A stretch of 64,000 nucleotides of DNA, taken from Rubripirellula amarantea (GTDB lineage Bacteria > Planctomycetota > Planctomycetia > Pirellulales > Pirellulaceae). A program made the position numbers and the translations under genes. Every line of letters starts with the position of its first letter. Position 1 is the first letter of the stretch. The notes under the pieces are model-generated. The model did not search any database. It saw nothing but the letters and a program-made list of their open reading frames with translations, and was not told the DNA's origin. The DNA is taken from NCBI RefSeq assembly GCF_007859865.1, contig NZ_SJPI01000002.1:452651-516650 (forward strand), given 5' to 3'. Below are positions 17,984-29,900 of the stretch, piece after piece.

Positions 17984-20900
17984 ATGAATAGTGCTCGCGA
18001 TCGAAGGTTTTCTCGCTCACTCCATTCATCGCGACGGTCGCGGCAATCACCGCGAATTCGTCTTGCAGCGTTCGAAACGCTTGAACCTCGGAGGCTTTTG
18101 GCTGCCGAGATTCTGGATTCCATTGCAGGCGAACCCTCGCTCGCCGCATTCGAAAGTGTTATCCCCGGATCTAATGATCGCTTAACGTATAGCGACGTTT
18201 CGTATCGAGGAGATCGAAAAGAACCGGCGCAAGCGGGAATAGAGATATTGGCGATTGTTCAACCCGACAGTGAGTTTCGACTCGTGGAGGTCAAGCATGG
18301 AATAGCCAGCAGTCACGCAAGGTTCGAACAAGTTGTTGATGGCATACCAGTGTACGGTTCGTTTGCGTCTGTGCACCTGGGGCGCGATGGAGAAGTGCAA
18401 ACTCTGCATGTTGATGCGCGGCCGGAGTTGGCGAGCCTGAAAGTAGAGACACCGAAGCTTGACATTGAAAATGCGACCGCGATCGCGATCAATAAGAACG
18501 GCGTAATCACCACTCGCTCACCAACTACCGGCAACTTGGTGTGGTATCCGGCAAAGGATGGCGGTGCGATGTTAGCGTGGGAAACTACAATCACGTCCAG
18601 TGTGCCGGTAGGCGATTTCCATACAGTGGTCAGCGCCGACACGGGTGAAGTGCTGTTTAAAGAGAATCGAGCTGTATTTGCAACGGGGACTGGAGACGTA
18701 TTCTTACCCAATCCGTATCAAACCCAAGGCAGTGGTAGCGGACTGGCAGACAATAGCGATGCGAATAGTGCAGCGTTGTCATCACAGCTTGTTTCCGTAA
18801 CGCTTGAAAGACTTGATGCCGGAACCGGATTGCTTAAAGGTGAATGGGTTGACCTATCGACGTTGAATAGTTCAACACTTGCCGATGTTGACGCCGACGA
18901 AGCGACGCGAGTTTACGAGTACGATCGGGATGATCCACGTTTCGAACAAGTGGTGATTTATCACGCGATTGATTCCATTCAAGCGTACATCCACTCGCTT
19001 GGGTTTGATGATGACGTCGGGACACCCAACGGCATCCGTGATTTTCCAACGTTGGCTAACGCTCATTGGGACAACGACGATCAATCGTTTTACTCCACAG
19101 CGGATGATGCAGTTCACTTTGGCGATGGAGGTGTTGACGATGGCGAGGATGCTGACATCATTGCGCATGAATATGGTCATGCAATTCAACACGACCAAAA
19201 CTCCAACTGGGGTGGCGGCGAAATGGGGGCGATGGGGGAAGGGTTCGGCGACTATCTAGCCGCAAGTTTTTATGCTGGTGCGGGGGATTCCAACTATCAG
19301 TCGAGTGATGAAGCCTGCGTGGGCGAGTGGGACGCGACTTCGTATAGTGGATCAAACCCTCCCTGCCTAAGACGCGTCGATGGCAACAAGATGTACCCCG
19401 ACGACTTGGTTGGCCAGGTCCACGCCGACGGTGAAATTTGGTCTGCTGCGCTTTGGGAAATCCGCGCTGCCCTTGGAGCGTTGATAACCGACCAGCTCGT
19501 GTTGGAGCACCACTTTGCTTTACCCGCAGGTGCCACGATGCCGATTGCTGCGCAGGCGATGCTAACAGCCGACGCCAACTTGAACGGCGGCGTCAACCAA
19601 GCGGTGATTCGACAGGTGTTTTTATCACGCGGGATACTGCAAGCCACGCCAGCCGGGATTGTAAGCTTGGATCGTGACACCTATGACGTCGGCGATACGT
19701 TAACGATCGAAGTCGCAGATACGGATCTAAGCGGCAGCGGAACCGTCAACGTGGTCGTGACAACCGACGCGGGCGATTCAGAAACGATAACTCTGACGGA
19801 ATCCGGCGGCACATTTATTGGAACAATAGCTTCGACGTCTGGTGCAATCGTCCAGGACAATGGAAGTTTGGAAGCAGCGGGTGAAGATGTAGTCACGGTC
19901 ACCTATTCGGATGCCGACGACGGCACTGGCAACCCTGCGGTGGTTGACGATAGCGCTACCTTCTTGGAGTTCGACGTTGTTTTCAACGCTGACTTCTCCA
20001 ATGAGATTGGAGATCCTGATGACGAAGGATTTGCAATCTCGGGTAGTGCAAACCAGTGGGAGCTTTCGACCGGCCGTGGATCGGACACGGGGCACAGTAG
20101 CGACGACAGCTTTTACTTCGGATCTGGCGAAGGTGCGACCGGAGGAGGTTCCTACGCCAATGACCAAGACGGCACTATTACATCGCCCCTAATCGACCTG
20201 ACCCAAGCAACGATAGCCGAGTTGAGCTTCAATCACTTCCTGGAATCGGAAGCCGGCTATGACTTTGCCTCCGTCAGCATTGTCCAAGCCGGGACGGAGC
20301 ACCTGATCGCTAAGTCGGGTGATGGGACACTTCCGATAGCCACTTCGGGTTTTGAGAGCCTTTCGCTTGACATATCCGCGTACGTTGGCGAAACAATTCA
20401 GGTTGCCTTTCGGTTCACCTCCGACTTCAGCATCACAAACGAGGGTTGGTATGTGGACGACGTCGTTGTCCGGGCTGACGTTCCCGTCACTGAGAACGAC
20501 TTTGGCGATGCACCTAATGTTTATCCAACGACTCTTCAAGACAACGGTGCTCATCACCTAGCCATCGGCCCCCTTTTGGGACCTAGTCGCGACGTCGAAG
20601 CGAATGGTCAACCAACGCTCGCGGCCGACGGTGATGGTGCGGACGAAGACGGAGTGAGCTTTGGGTTGCTACGCATTGGCAATGTGGATGCGGAAGTCGA
20701 CATCGACTTGCAAGGCGAGCCGAACGCAATGCTGGATGCTTGGATCGATTTTGATTCCAACGGAACCTGGGATGCCTCAGAACAAATTTTTGACAGCACG
20801 CAGATTTCTAACGGATTACAAACGCTCACTTTCGCGGTTCCCGAAACGGCGCTGATCGGTGATACGTACGCTCGCGTGCGAGTGAGTTCAGCGGGTGACT

Positions 20901-22669
20901 TAGAACCCACCGGATTCGCCCCCGATGGCGAGGTTGAAGACTATCTGGTCACGATCGCGGATTTCTTCGCTAAGGATGACGTGGCCACGACTATCGAAAC
21001 AGCGCCCGTGGAAATTTCAGCACTGGCGAATGACCAACCTTCGGATCAGCTGCAGATTGTGGCGGCGACTTCACCCACGAACGGAACTTTGATTCAAAAC
21101 GGCGATGGCACTTTTACATACCAAGCCAATCCGGGCTTCGTTGGTACAGATTCGTTCGAATACACGGTTGCGTTTACCAATGCCGAACTGATCAACCCTA
21201 CGCCCAACGGCGGTGACCGCTACGGCTATTCGGTCGGTATCGACGGAGATTACGCCATCGTGGGAGCGTATTACGATGACCCGAATGGATTGTCGAATGC
21301 GGGCACTGCGTTCGTCTACCATCGCACAAGCAACTCGGACTGGACTCAGATGGCGCAGCTCAATGGAGACTTGAATTCCGATGATGAACAGAGTTACTTC
21401 GGTTGGAGTGTCGCGATCAGTGGCGACACCGTAGTCGTCGGTGCTCAAGGCGATGGCGACAAGGGGTTTCGCTCGGGCGCCGCTTACATCTTTGACCGGA
21501 ACGAGGGTGGGACGGACAATTGGGGAAGAGTCGCTAAAGTTTATGGCGACGATACCGACAAGAGCGACTTCTTTGGTCGGTCCATCGACATCGATAGTGA
21601 CACGGTTGTTGTTGGCGCTAGCATCGCATCACCATTGGGCGCGGCCTCTGGTTCAGCCTACGTGTTTGATCGCAATCAAGGTGGATCTAATGCGTGGGGA
21701 CAGACCAAGCAACTGCTCGGTAGCACGCAAGCCGCAGGTGACCGATTCGGTCAATCGGTATCCATTGACCATGATCGCGTCGCAGTCGGTGCATTCCGGC
21801 ATGATGGGGCTGGAACAGATAGCGGGGCGGCCTACGTATTCGTTCGCAACCGCTACGGTGCAGACAATTGGGGTGAACTTTCTGCCATCGAAGCTCCCGA
21901 TGCAGCGGCTGCGGACAACTTTGGATACAGCGTCTCGATCAAGGGAGGGAGCCTCGCGGTCGGTGCGCCGCTTGATGATGAAGGTGGTCAAAATCAAGTC
22001 GGCTCTGTCTACATGCTGGGACAGAATACGGGCGGCAGCAACAACTGGGGCCAAGTTACCAAACTTCTCGCGAGCGATGCTACGGCCGGCGATCGCCTGG
22101 GCTGGTCCGTCGACTTTGATGGGACGCGGGTGATAACGGGCGCTCCGCTGGCTGACGTGTTTGGCGACTCGTCCGGAAGAGCGTATTTGTTTAGCAAGAT
22201 CAATGGCGTGTGGTCTCAGTCACGAATACTGAGCAGTGACGAAGTCAGCTTGCGGGATCAATACGGAATTGGCGTTGCGCTCGATGGCAACATCGCCCTG
22301 GTCGGTTCCTGGCTCGACAACCGCCCCCACAACAACTCCGGCGGTGCGTACTCCTTTGACCTACGCACCGACACGGCAAGAGTGTGGGTTAACGTAGATG
22401 CCGCGTCCGTGAAGTTCAATTTTTCTAATATTGTATTGGCGAAGGATGAGAGCGAACGGAACGTGGCGCCCGAATTGGTTGTGCAATCAAAGGATGCCTG
22501 GGAACCATGGAGCGATCGGAAGCGAAGAGGTTCAGCTCTCAATTCTCATAGCGTCGACGAAGTATTCACAAAGTTCGTTCAAAGAAGTGGTAGGGCAGAT
22601 CCAAACGTTCTGTTGGATGAGGACAACATAAATGCCGAAGCGTTGCGAGATCTGGGCATCGCGAATTAG
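17984..22669 (+). CDS. Giant LEPR-type exported protein: M36-like metalloprotease with GEVED, Ig-like and FG-GAP propeller domains
   Basis: About 1560 residues from ATG 17984; the frame is open from 17921. The basic N-terminus leads to the planctomycete motif LEPRRLLAAE. A propeptide-like region (FTP/PepSY) follows. The zinc protease centre is HEYGH (residues 395-399) with EGFGDYLAAS and GQVHADGEIWSAALWEIR, as in fungalysin-type M36 peptidases. Next come an Ig/MAM-like segment, a GEVED domain (DFGDAPNVYPT ... GEVEDYLVTI), a cadherin-like repeat (NGDGTFTYQANPGFVGTDSF) and seven FG-GAP blades (GDRYGYSV, QSYFGWSV, KSDFFGRS, GDRFGQSV, ADNFGYSV, GDRLGWSV, RDQYGIGV). The last roughly 80 residues are almost identical to the end of the protein at 23907. 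It is probably a cell-surface or secreted protease. Confidence 0.85.
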   Translation: MNSARDRRFSRSLHSSRRSRQSPRIRLAAFETLEPRRLLAAEILDSIAGEPSLAAFESVIPGSNDRLTYSDVSYRGDRKEPAQAGIEILAIVQPDSEFRLVEVKHGIASSHARFEQVVDGIPVYGSFASVHLGRDGEVQTLHVDARPELASLKVETPKLDIENATAIAINKNGVITTRSPTTGNLVWYPAKDGGAMLAWETTITSSVPVGDFHTVVSADTGEVLFKENRAVFATGTGDVFLPNPYQTQGSGSGLADNSDANSAALSSQLVSVTLERLDAGTGLLKGEWVDLSTLNSSTLADVDADEATRVYEYDRDDPRFEQVVIYHAIDSIQAYIHSLGFDDDVGTPNGIRDFPTLANAHWDNDDQSFYSTADDAVHFGDGGVDDGEDADIIAHEYGHAIQHDQNSNWGGGEMGAMGEGFGDYLAASFYAGAGDSNYQSSDEACVGEWDATSYSGSNPPCLRRVDGNKMYPDDLVGQVHADGEIWSAALWEIRAALGALITDQLVLEHHFALPAGATMPIAAQAMLTADANLNGGVNQAVIRQVFLSRGILQATPAGIVSLDRDTYDVGDTLTIEVADTDLSGSGTVNVVVTTDAGDSETITLTESGGTFIGTIASTSGAIVQDNGSLEAAGEDVVTVTYSDADDGTGNPAVVDDSATFLEFDVVFNADFSNEIGDPDDEGFAISGSANQWELSTGRGSDTGHSSDDSFYFGSGEGATGGGSYANDQDGTITSPLIDLTQATIAELSFNHFLESEAGYDFASVSIVQAGTEHLIAKSGDGTLPIATSGFESLSLDISAYVGETIQVAFRFTSDFSITNEGWYVDDVVVRADVPVTENDFGDAPNVYPTTLQDNGAHHLAIGPLLGPSRDVEANGQPTLAADGDGADEDGVSFGLLRIGNVDAEVDIDLQGEPNAMLDAWIDFDSNGTWDASEQIFDSTQISNGLQTLTFAVPETALIGDTYARVRVSSAGDLEPTGFAPDGEVEDYLVTIADFFAKDDVATTIETAPVEISALANDQPSDQLQIVAATSPTNGTLIQNGDGTFTYQANPGFVGTDSFEYTVAFTNAELINPTPNGGDRYGYSVGIDGDYAIVGAYYDDPNGLSNAGTAFVYHRTSNSDWTQMAQLNGDLNSDDEQSYFGWSVAISGDTVVVGAQGDGDKGFRSGAAYIFDRNEGGTDNWGRVAKVYGDDTDKSDFFGRSIDIDSDTVVVGASIASPLGAASGSAYVFDRNQGGSNAWGQTKQLLGSTQAAGDRFGQSVSIDHDRVAVGAFRHDGAGTDSGAAYVFVRNRYGADNWGELSAIEAPDAAAADNFGYSVSIKGGSLAVGAPLDDEGGQNQVGSVYMLGQNTGGSNNWGQVTKLLASDATAGDRLGWSVDFDGTRVITGAPLADVFGDSSGRAYLFSKINGVWSQSRILSSDEVSLRDQYGIGVALDGNIALVGSWLDNRPHNNSGGAYSFDLRTDTARVWVNVDAASVKFNFSNIVLAKDESERNVAPELVVQSKDAWEPWSDRKRRGSALNSHSVDEVFTKFVQRSGRADPNVLLDEDNINAEALRDLGIAN

Positions 22670-23204
22670 ACAGTCGATCAGTGCGAACAGTTTGGCGGGA
22701 ATTGTCGGTCGAACCACGTTGTCGGAATACTCGTTTAGGCCTTTGAGGGATTCTTTGCGGGAAGGTGTTCGCAAACGAGAAAAATGTTTCGTCGGCCATT
22801 GATTCGGCGAACGCCAGCGATAGAGTGGATGACGTAACGAATCGAAGTTGTAGTTTAACTTGTTTCGGCTACCTCCTATCTTGAACACTTCTCCTCCGCG
22901 TTGATGCCAAACAGCTGGTAGGCAAGGTCCATCTTAGGTTGCGTTCTTTGCGTTTCCTATTTTTCCAAGGCCTTTCCATGTCGATCGTATCCGCGCTGCG
23001 CAATTCTTGCTCGAAAAAAGTTTTGGTTCCGTTAGCAAGTCTCAAGGCAGGTCACTGGTTCCCGCCAAGCTTAGCAAGCGCATCAAGCGATTGATGATTA
23101 TCGAAACGTTGGAATCTCGTGAGCTTTTAACGGCCGCGACAGGAGACCACCGGTTTTTTGGTGCGATCGCGAATCCTGGTCAAACCGACACATTTGAGTT
23201 TTCG
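22390..23204 (+). repeat. 0.8-kb direct repeat, copy 1 (gene tail + intergenic + next gene head)
   Basis: This block is close to identical with 30164-30976. It holds the last 90 codons or so of one LEPR gene, the whole intergenic region (sharing GTTGTAGTTTAACTTGTTTC) and the first roughly 75 codons of the next LEPR gene. The matching unit shows that the gene array grew by duplication of gene-plus-junction segments. Confidence 0.85.
22978..23204 (+). pseudogene. N-terminal fragment of a lost LEPR giant gene
   Basis: This is the counterpart of the start of the gene at 30754. The ATG at 22978 opens MSIVSALRNSCSK, but the reading frame shifts in the run of As after it (AAAAAAG where the intact copy has AAAAGAG). 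The LESRELLTAATGDHRFFG part is therefore in another frame (from 23007). Similarity ends at about 23204 inside FEFSLA, where DNA from the 15.5-kb family begins. The rest of the giant gene is missing. Confidence 0.8.
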
Positions 23205-23205
23205 T

Positions 23206-23539
23206 TGGCGGCAACAAAACATCTGCGGACAAGCAGGGACCGGCCGCGTTGCCGCTGAACAAAAAATTGCATCGCATCAGTCAGCGCGGGGTTTGGCGGT
23301 TCATCTCAGGCATCGCCCGACTCGACGAGACGCCTCGTTCACTTGCTGAACTTGATGAAGCACTGTCACTGCAGCCGAACAAAATGCGATCCACCAAGGC
23401 GATCTTTGCAAAGCTAGAAAACCGCTTCGACATCCGCTTCCTGCGCTTGGCCGAAGAAGGCGGCGACGATCAAGCAGGTAACCCACGCTACATCATGCCC
23501 CCAAGAATCCGCAAAGCCGTCCGCGAAATGGTCGGCTAA
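23206..23539 (+). pseudogene. 3' part of a paralogue of the 15444-15887 gene, joined to the LEPR fragment
   Basis: From the shared GGCGGCAACAAAAC onward this matches the 3' two-thirds of 15444-15887. The first 46 bases are identical, then mostly third-position differences follow. The protein frame (MPLNKKLHRISQRG ... RKAVREMVG) is open from a TTG at 23249 and has no disabling change over 96 codons, but its natural N-terminal 50 codons are lost and the upstream frame is incompatible. A shortened protein could still be made if the TTG is used. Confidence 0.7.
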
Positions 23540-23906
23540 CTTGCCGAAATCGTCGGGTAAGTTGCAACGAAGAGACTTCTTGGTTTACTGCCGAGAGATA
23601 GGCCGACAAGCAAACTTCCTCGTTGGCTGGTCTCACAGTTTGCATGGCCGAAGTGAAAGTTTGAAAGTTCGAGCGACAAAACGCTTTGACTGCATGCTGC
23701 TTTCACGCGGATTTTACTTGCCATGCGATCTTCGAATCCGCGAGCACTCGCTCGTGAAAACGTCTTGAACAGCTGTCGTACGCGCTTCGCGTTTCTGCCT
23801 CCCACAGGGGTACATTGCTAGCGGAGGGGGGGTATAGTGTACGGGCTTTAAGCTGTAGTTCGGGTTTACGGGCAAAACCTTTTCAAGACACGTTGGGATC
23901 TCTGGG
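23540..23906. other. Intergenic region before the matrixin-like giant gene
   Basis: No gene recognised. A run of Gs followed by TATAGTGT lies near 23822-23840 and could belong to the promoter region of the gene at 23907, but I cannot support a defined -35/-10 pair. Confidence 0.4.
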
Positions 23907-26900
23907 ATGGCACCTCGGTCAATCAAACTAGTTCGGCGTCAACGATATCGCCGCGCACTGATAGCTCGTCACGCACTGCCATTTCGGCGCGCACTGAAAT
24001 GTGAATTGCTGGAGCGTCGAGATCTCTTAGCAGGATCGCTCGAGTCGTTTTGCCCCGATTCCGATCACGGCGAAACCTTCGTTGTATCCGCCGTCGAGTC
24101 TCAATACTTTGCCGCGGACTCAGCCTCGTTGAACGCCGGTATTCAGCTGATGATTGATTCGTCCGACGAGGATGATCTCTACTTTGAAGGCCACCCTGAT
24201 TCTCACCATCACGATGAACACCATCACGAAGAGTTCGGTGATCTAGAGGCCGTGGCGTTGTCCGACGGCATCGAGTTCTACCGAGCCAACGGTCGTTTTA
24301 CGACCACGGCAACTGACGGAAGCGGGCTAACCTTCGGCGACCCGGCGACATTGACGTGGGGATTCGTCAATGACGGGACTAGCATTCCCGGGGGGGCTGT
24401 TCCAGGCGAGGTCACGGCTCCGAGTGACCTGATTGCATTTCTCGGCGGGATCTATGGAGTTACCACGAACGATACGAACTATCAGGATGAGCCATGGTTT
24501 CCACTGATTGAGTCGACCTTTGATCGTTGGGAAGAACTTTCCGGGGTGACCTACGTTTACGAACCGAACGATGATGGTGCGTCGTTCCCTGGTTCACCAG
24601 GAGTGCTAGGCGTTCGTCCCGATATTCGTCTCTCTGGCCATGCGTTGGACGGCAATTCCAATGTGCTTGCCTACAACAGCAGTCCGAATCTCGGTGACAT
24701 GGTCATCGACACCACTGATTCGGTCTACAGCAATACGTCGTTGAACTCACGGCGGCTAAGAACGATTGTTGCCCATGAGCACGGCCACGGACTTGGGCTC
24801 AGTCACGTCGTTTCGAATAACGCGTCGTTTCTGATGGAGCCATCTTTGAATGTTGGATTTGATGGTCCGCAGCTTGATGACATCTACGGCATCCAACGTC
24901 TTTATGGCGATGCGCTCGAACCAAATGATTCGCTATCGGATGCCACCGACCTCGGAGTGATAGCGACGGGCGGTTCCATCGATCTTGGGGGTGATGCCAC
25001 CGATACGGTGGTCGATATTTCTGATACGGGATTCTTAACGGTCGACGACCAATCCGATCTCGACATGTATGCTTTCACGATTGATGCAGCGTCTGATGTG
25101 ACCGTGACAGTCACGCCAGTCGGACCGACGTACAACGAAGGCCCGCAGGGCGGTGTTCAGGCACCCTACGATTTGCTCACTCGTGCAGATCTTATTCTCG
25201 ATTTGCTCGACGCCAGCGGAAACGTGATCTCGAGTAGTGACATCAGCGGTCTCGGAGGGGCTGAGTCGATCAATTCAATCTTGCCTCAGGCAGGAACCTA
25301 TCATGCTGCGATTTCTACCGAGACCGCGCTGGCTCAGTTCTATGAACTATCGATCGACGTAGTGACGACACCGGCAGTCAACGTTCGACCTGACGTCGCG
25401 GGATCGAATTTGCGCGAGGGCGGGGCCGTGGAGTCGTATCAACTATTCTTAGGCACGACTCCGAACGGCGAAGTGGAAGTGACCGCGACGGCGGATGATC
25501 AGCTCGAGATCAGCCTGGACGCGATCGAGTTCTCGCAATCATTGACGGTGATTGCGAACGATGAAACACCCATCGATATCTTCGTTCGTGCCGTCGATGA
25601 CAACATTTTTGAAGGAAGCCACACCGGAACCATCCAGCATCAAATCACTTCCACTTTCGATGAAACGGACTATCCGCTTTCACTTAGTGTCGCGCCGCTG
25701 CAAGTGAGCATCGACGATAACGAACTGGGCAGTTGGCAACCGGTAGCGCCAGACGCGGGGCAAATTCTCAAGAGCGTTGGCAATGAAGGTTCGCTTTCAG
25801 ATGCAACTGACGTTCGTTTTTTCAATTTTGAACTCAACGCGGGGGAAACTCTCGCAGTGACGGCTCAACCGGACACCAACGAAACGCTCATTGTAGAGTG
25901 GCTGGGAGTATCACCGCCGGTTAGTTCGCCTGCACCAGGATCCGACGTCGTCATGACTTCGACGGTGGCGCTATCGACGGGGGTGCAGCAACTCAAGGTG
26001 ACTGGAAGTGGCGCGACCGATTTCACTCTGGATGCTTGGCGGAATGCTGTTTTAGAAGACCTGCATAGTGATTCAAGTATGGCCACCCCTTTGCCTCTTG
26101 TGGCTGGCTTAGGTGTGGTCGATGTGAACCCGAACAATGCGGCGGTCTATGGGGTCATTGGCAAATCAGAGGCAGCGCCGGGAACGACCGTTGAGTTAGT
26201 CCAAAGAAGCGCGCCAACCGAGTTTGTTGACCTGTCGTTGCTGCCCGCGTCCAACACGTTCATGCTTAACAACAACTCATCGTTGTCGACTTCGATTTCA
26301 GTGGGTAACGAGGTCTTCCCTGCGGGAGTGTGGAAGATGTATGACAATGGCAGTTTGATTCCGACAACCGACTTAACGATCCCGTTGTTTCAGGACAACA
26401 CCGCGATTCCGAACTCAGGGATCGACACTGCCATGATCCCGTTTTGGGACGATCTCGATGCAAGCCTTATTTACTACGACGAGATCGTAATCGACGGAAT
26501 TCCTGCGTTTGTGGTTCAATGGCAGGATCGTCCGCATCGCAGTTTCGGTGGCGCGGTAACGTTCCAAGTTCAGGTCTTTGATAGCGGTCCCCTCTTGGCT
26601 AAGTATGCCTATCAAGACGTGTTCTTTGGGAATGCAAGTGTTGATCAAGGAGCTTCGGCTACGGTGGGCTTTCAGTCTGATAGCACGACAGCCGTCTCAG
26701 TTAGTACAAACTCTGCGTCGCTTAATGACGGAGACGTCGTGGACGTTCAGTTCGCGCTAGAACCAGATGTGGATGCGTACTCTATTGATTGGACTGGCAA
26801 GGTGGGGACGACAGTCGATGTCGTCTTGGAAGCACTTGGCACCGAGAGTTACGCAGGCGCCGAGTTGCAGATCATTGGTCCCGATGGCACGACCGTATTG

Positions 26901-29900
26901 GCCTCGGGTGTGAGCGACGGTTTGAGCGCCGGCGTTTCGACGGATCATGACTTGGCAATTTTCGACTTTGTTGTTCCCGCCGATGGTGTTTATTACGTTC
27001 GGCTTAGTGCGGCGTTGCAATCGGAGTATTCGATTACGGTTGCCGAGTCCGTGGTGGTCGATACCGAGCCTAATGACGCAGTGTCTGCACTCCGAACCGT
27101 ACCGAGTGATGGACATGCGATGGGATCGCTTAGTGCAAGCACCGATGCAGAAGACCGGTATTCTGTTTCGCTCGCTGCGAATGAGACGCTGCTCGTTCGG
27201 ACAGCAACGCCACTTGATCAGTTCGAGTCGGTTGGCAATTCGCTGGATCCGAGACTGACGATCATCGCGCCGGATCAAGCCACCGTGGTCGCTGATGATG
27301 CTGATACGGTGGACGGCAGAAATGCCGAAGTTGTTTTCACCGCCGTCACGGCGGGTGTTTATACGATTGTCGTGCAAGCAGAAGGGGGTGACGGGGATTA
27401 TCAGTTGCTTTCGCAATCAAATCCTGTGTTGCCAGGTGAAGTAACCGTCAATCTTCCAAGCGGCAGTAGCAACGACGTTACCGTAACACTCAACGGCAGC
27501 GACGTTGAGATCCTTGACAATTCAAATGGGGGCAGCGTGCTTGATTCAGTCGCACTTGCATCTGCCCACTCCCTGGTGATCAACGGTGGCAACCAAGACG
27601 ATACTCTTACCTTCGACTTTTCGTCTGGCTTCTTTCGCTTTCGTGATGGAATAGCGTTCAACGATCCAAGTGGAACGGATGAACTGGTCGTTGTGGGAAC
27701 CGGTGCGTCGGGGGCAACCTACCAATCGGCGGGCAGCACGCTTGGCAACGCGAGTTTGGTGTTGCAGAACGGGGCCCAGCAATCACTGATCGCGTTCACT
27801 GGCATCGAGCCAATCGAGGTGTCCAATGTGCAGTCCTTTGAGGTCACCGGAACTCTCGATGTTGGATCGGACTCACTCGTTGTCAGTTCAGCGACATCGC
27901 TAAACCTTTCGGGGCTAACGACGATTGACGCGGGCGGAACGCTAAGTGCGACTTCCTTATCGTTAGAATCCGGCGAAACGATCACGGCAAATGGAGGCAT
28001 GATATCTGCCAGGTTCGAAGGCGCCGCTGGGTCGCAGTTGAATGTCACCGACGATGCTTTCATCGGAGACGCGGCTTCGCCGAATGGTTTTGAGATGCTG
28101 GGGGAATTGGTGGTCGCGGGAAACACGACCCTTGAGCTTCTGGATTCCAATGCTGTCGAACTCGGGATGCAAACAACGCTGGGAGGCGGAGGGAATAGTG
28201 CAACCGTGGTCGCAGCCAACGGTTTCGCGTTGTTAGCCGGACAATCGGTCAGTGGATACGGAACTCTTGATTCCCCGGATCAGATTGGTCAACGCATACG
28301 CAACAATGGTTCCATCGTAGGGAACAGTCTTGCCGAGCCTGTGACTATTTCCGGCTTCCTGGACGGTATCGGTTCACTAAGCAATGTGCGGTTAACAGGC
28401 ACGTACAGCCCCGGCGCTAGTCCAGCGCAGGTTAGCAATGGTAGCGTCGAATACACGGCAACCAGCAACACGTTGATGGAGGTCGGTGGTTTAGTACCAG
28501 GCGTCGATCACGATCAGGTCAATCACAACGGCAGCGTCACGTTGAGCGGCAATCTGTCCGTTTCTTTGATTGACCAATACGTACCAAATGTGGGTGACTC
28601 ATTCACTTTGATGACCGCAACCTCAGGATTTTCAGGATCCTTTAATTCCGTCGATCTTCCCTTCGCAGAAGCAGGACAAACATGGGCCCTGGTCGTCGAA
28701 GGCAATCAGCTTGACTTGCACCTCGAGCTCGATCTGCCAATCGCAGTGGATGACCTGGCGATCACGACGGAAGCGAATCCTGTTGTCGTTTCAGTGTTAT
28801 CAAACGACGAACCCGCGGGCGATCTAGAGATCATCGAGTACACAACACCGGGAAATGGTGCGGTAGTGAGCAATGGCGATGGCACCTTCACCTACACACC
28901 GGACGTCGGCTTTACTGGCACTGACTCGTTCGACTATACGATCGCGATGAATGACGTTGAGTTGATCGGATCGGAGGCAAGTAGCGGTGATCGGTTTGGA
29001 TTCTCTGTCGATATTGATGGAGACTATGCTGTTGTCGGCGCTTACCTGGACGATCCCAATGGCTTAGCCAACGCCGGTTCTGCTTTCGTTTACCAGCGAA
29101 CCGGTGATGCCAGTTGGACGCAGGTTGCGCAGCTAAACGGCGACCTGGATTCCACCGACGCTCAATCACAGTTTGGTTGGAGTGTCGCGATCGATGGAGA
29201 TGTCGTCGTTGTCGCGGCCCAAGCGGATCGCGACATCGGGTTCCGCTCCGGCGCCGCTTATATCTTTGGACGCGATATCGGCGGTGCCGACAATTGGGGC
29301 CGCATCACAAAGATTGTTGGCAGCGATACCGCCAAACGTGACCTGTTTGGTCGATCGGTCGACGTCTCTGGCAATACCGTCGTCGTCGGGGCAAGCGTCG
29401 CCGATCCCGTCGGTATCTCCTCTGGAGCGGCCTATGTGTTTGAGCGTGATCATGGCGGCACGGACAATTGGGGAGAGGTCAAAAAGCTGATCGGAAGTAC
29501 CCAATTGGCCGGCGATCGGTTTGGTCAATCGGTTTCGATCGACGCTGACCGAATCGCGGTTGGGGCATTCCGCCATAACGGATCGGCGAGCGATACCGGT
29601 GCTGTCTATGTCTTTGATCGCGACCAGGGCGGAACTGAAAACTGGGGTGAGGTCGCAGCCCTTGAAGCGGGTGACGGATCAGCAAACGACCAATTTGGCT
29701 TCAGTGTCAGCGTCGATGGAACTTTGGTTGCGGTGGGCGCGCCCTTGGACGATACCGGTGGCTCGAATCAACTCGGTAGCGTTTACGTGTTTTCGCGGGA
29801 TGAAGGTGGTGCCAACAATTGGGGCCAAACCACCAAATTGCTCGCCAGCGACGGTGCGGCAGGCGACCGTTTGGGAATGTCAGTCGCCATTGACGGTTCA

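Noticed and set aside
21653..22054. Minus-strand ORFs inside the FG-GAP propellers of the giant genes
   Set aside because: They recur at corresponding places in all three propellers as antisense shadows of conserved codons.
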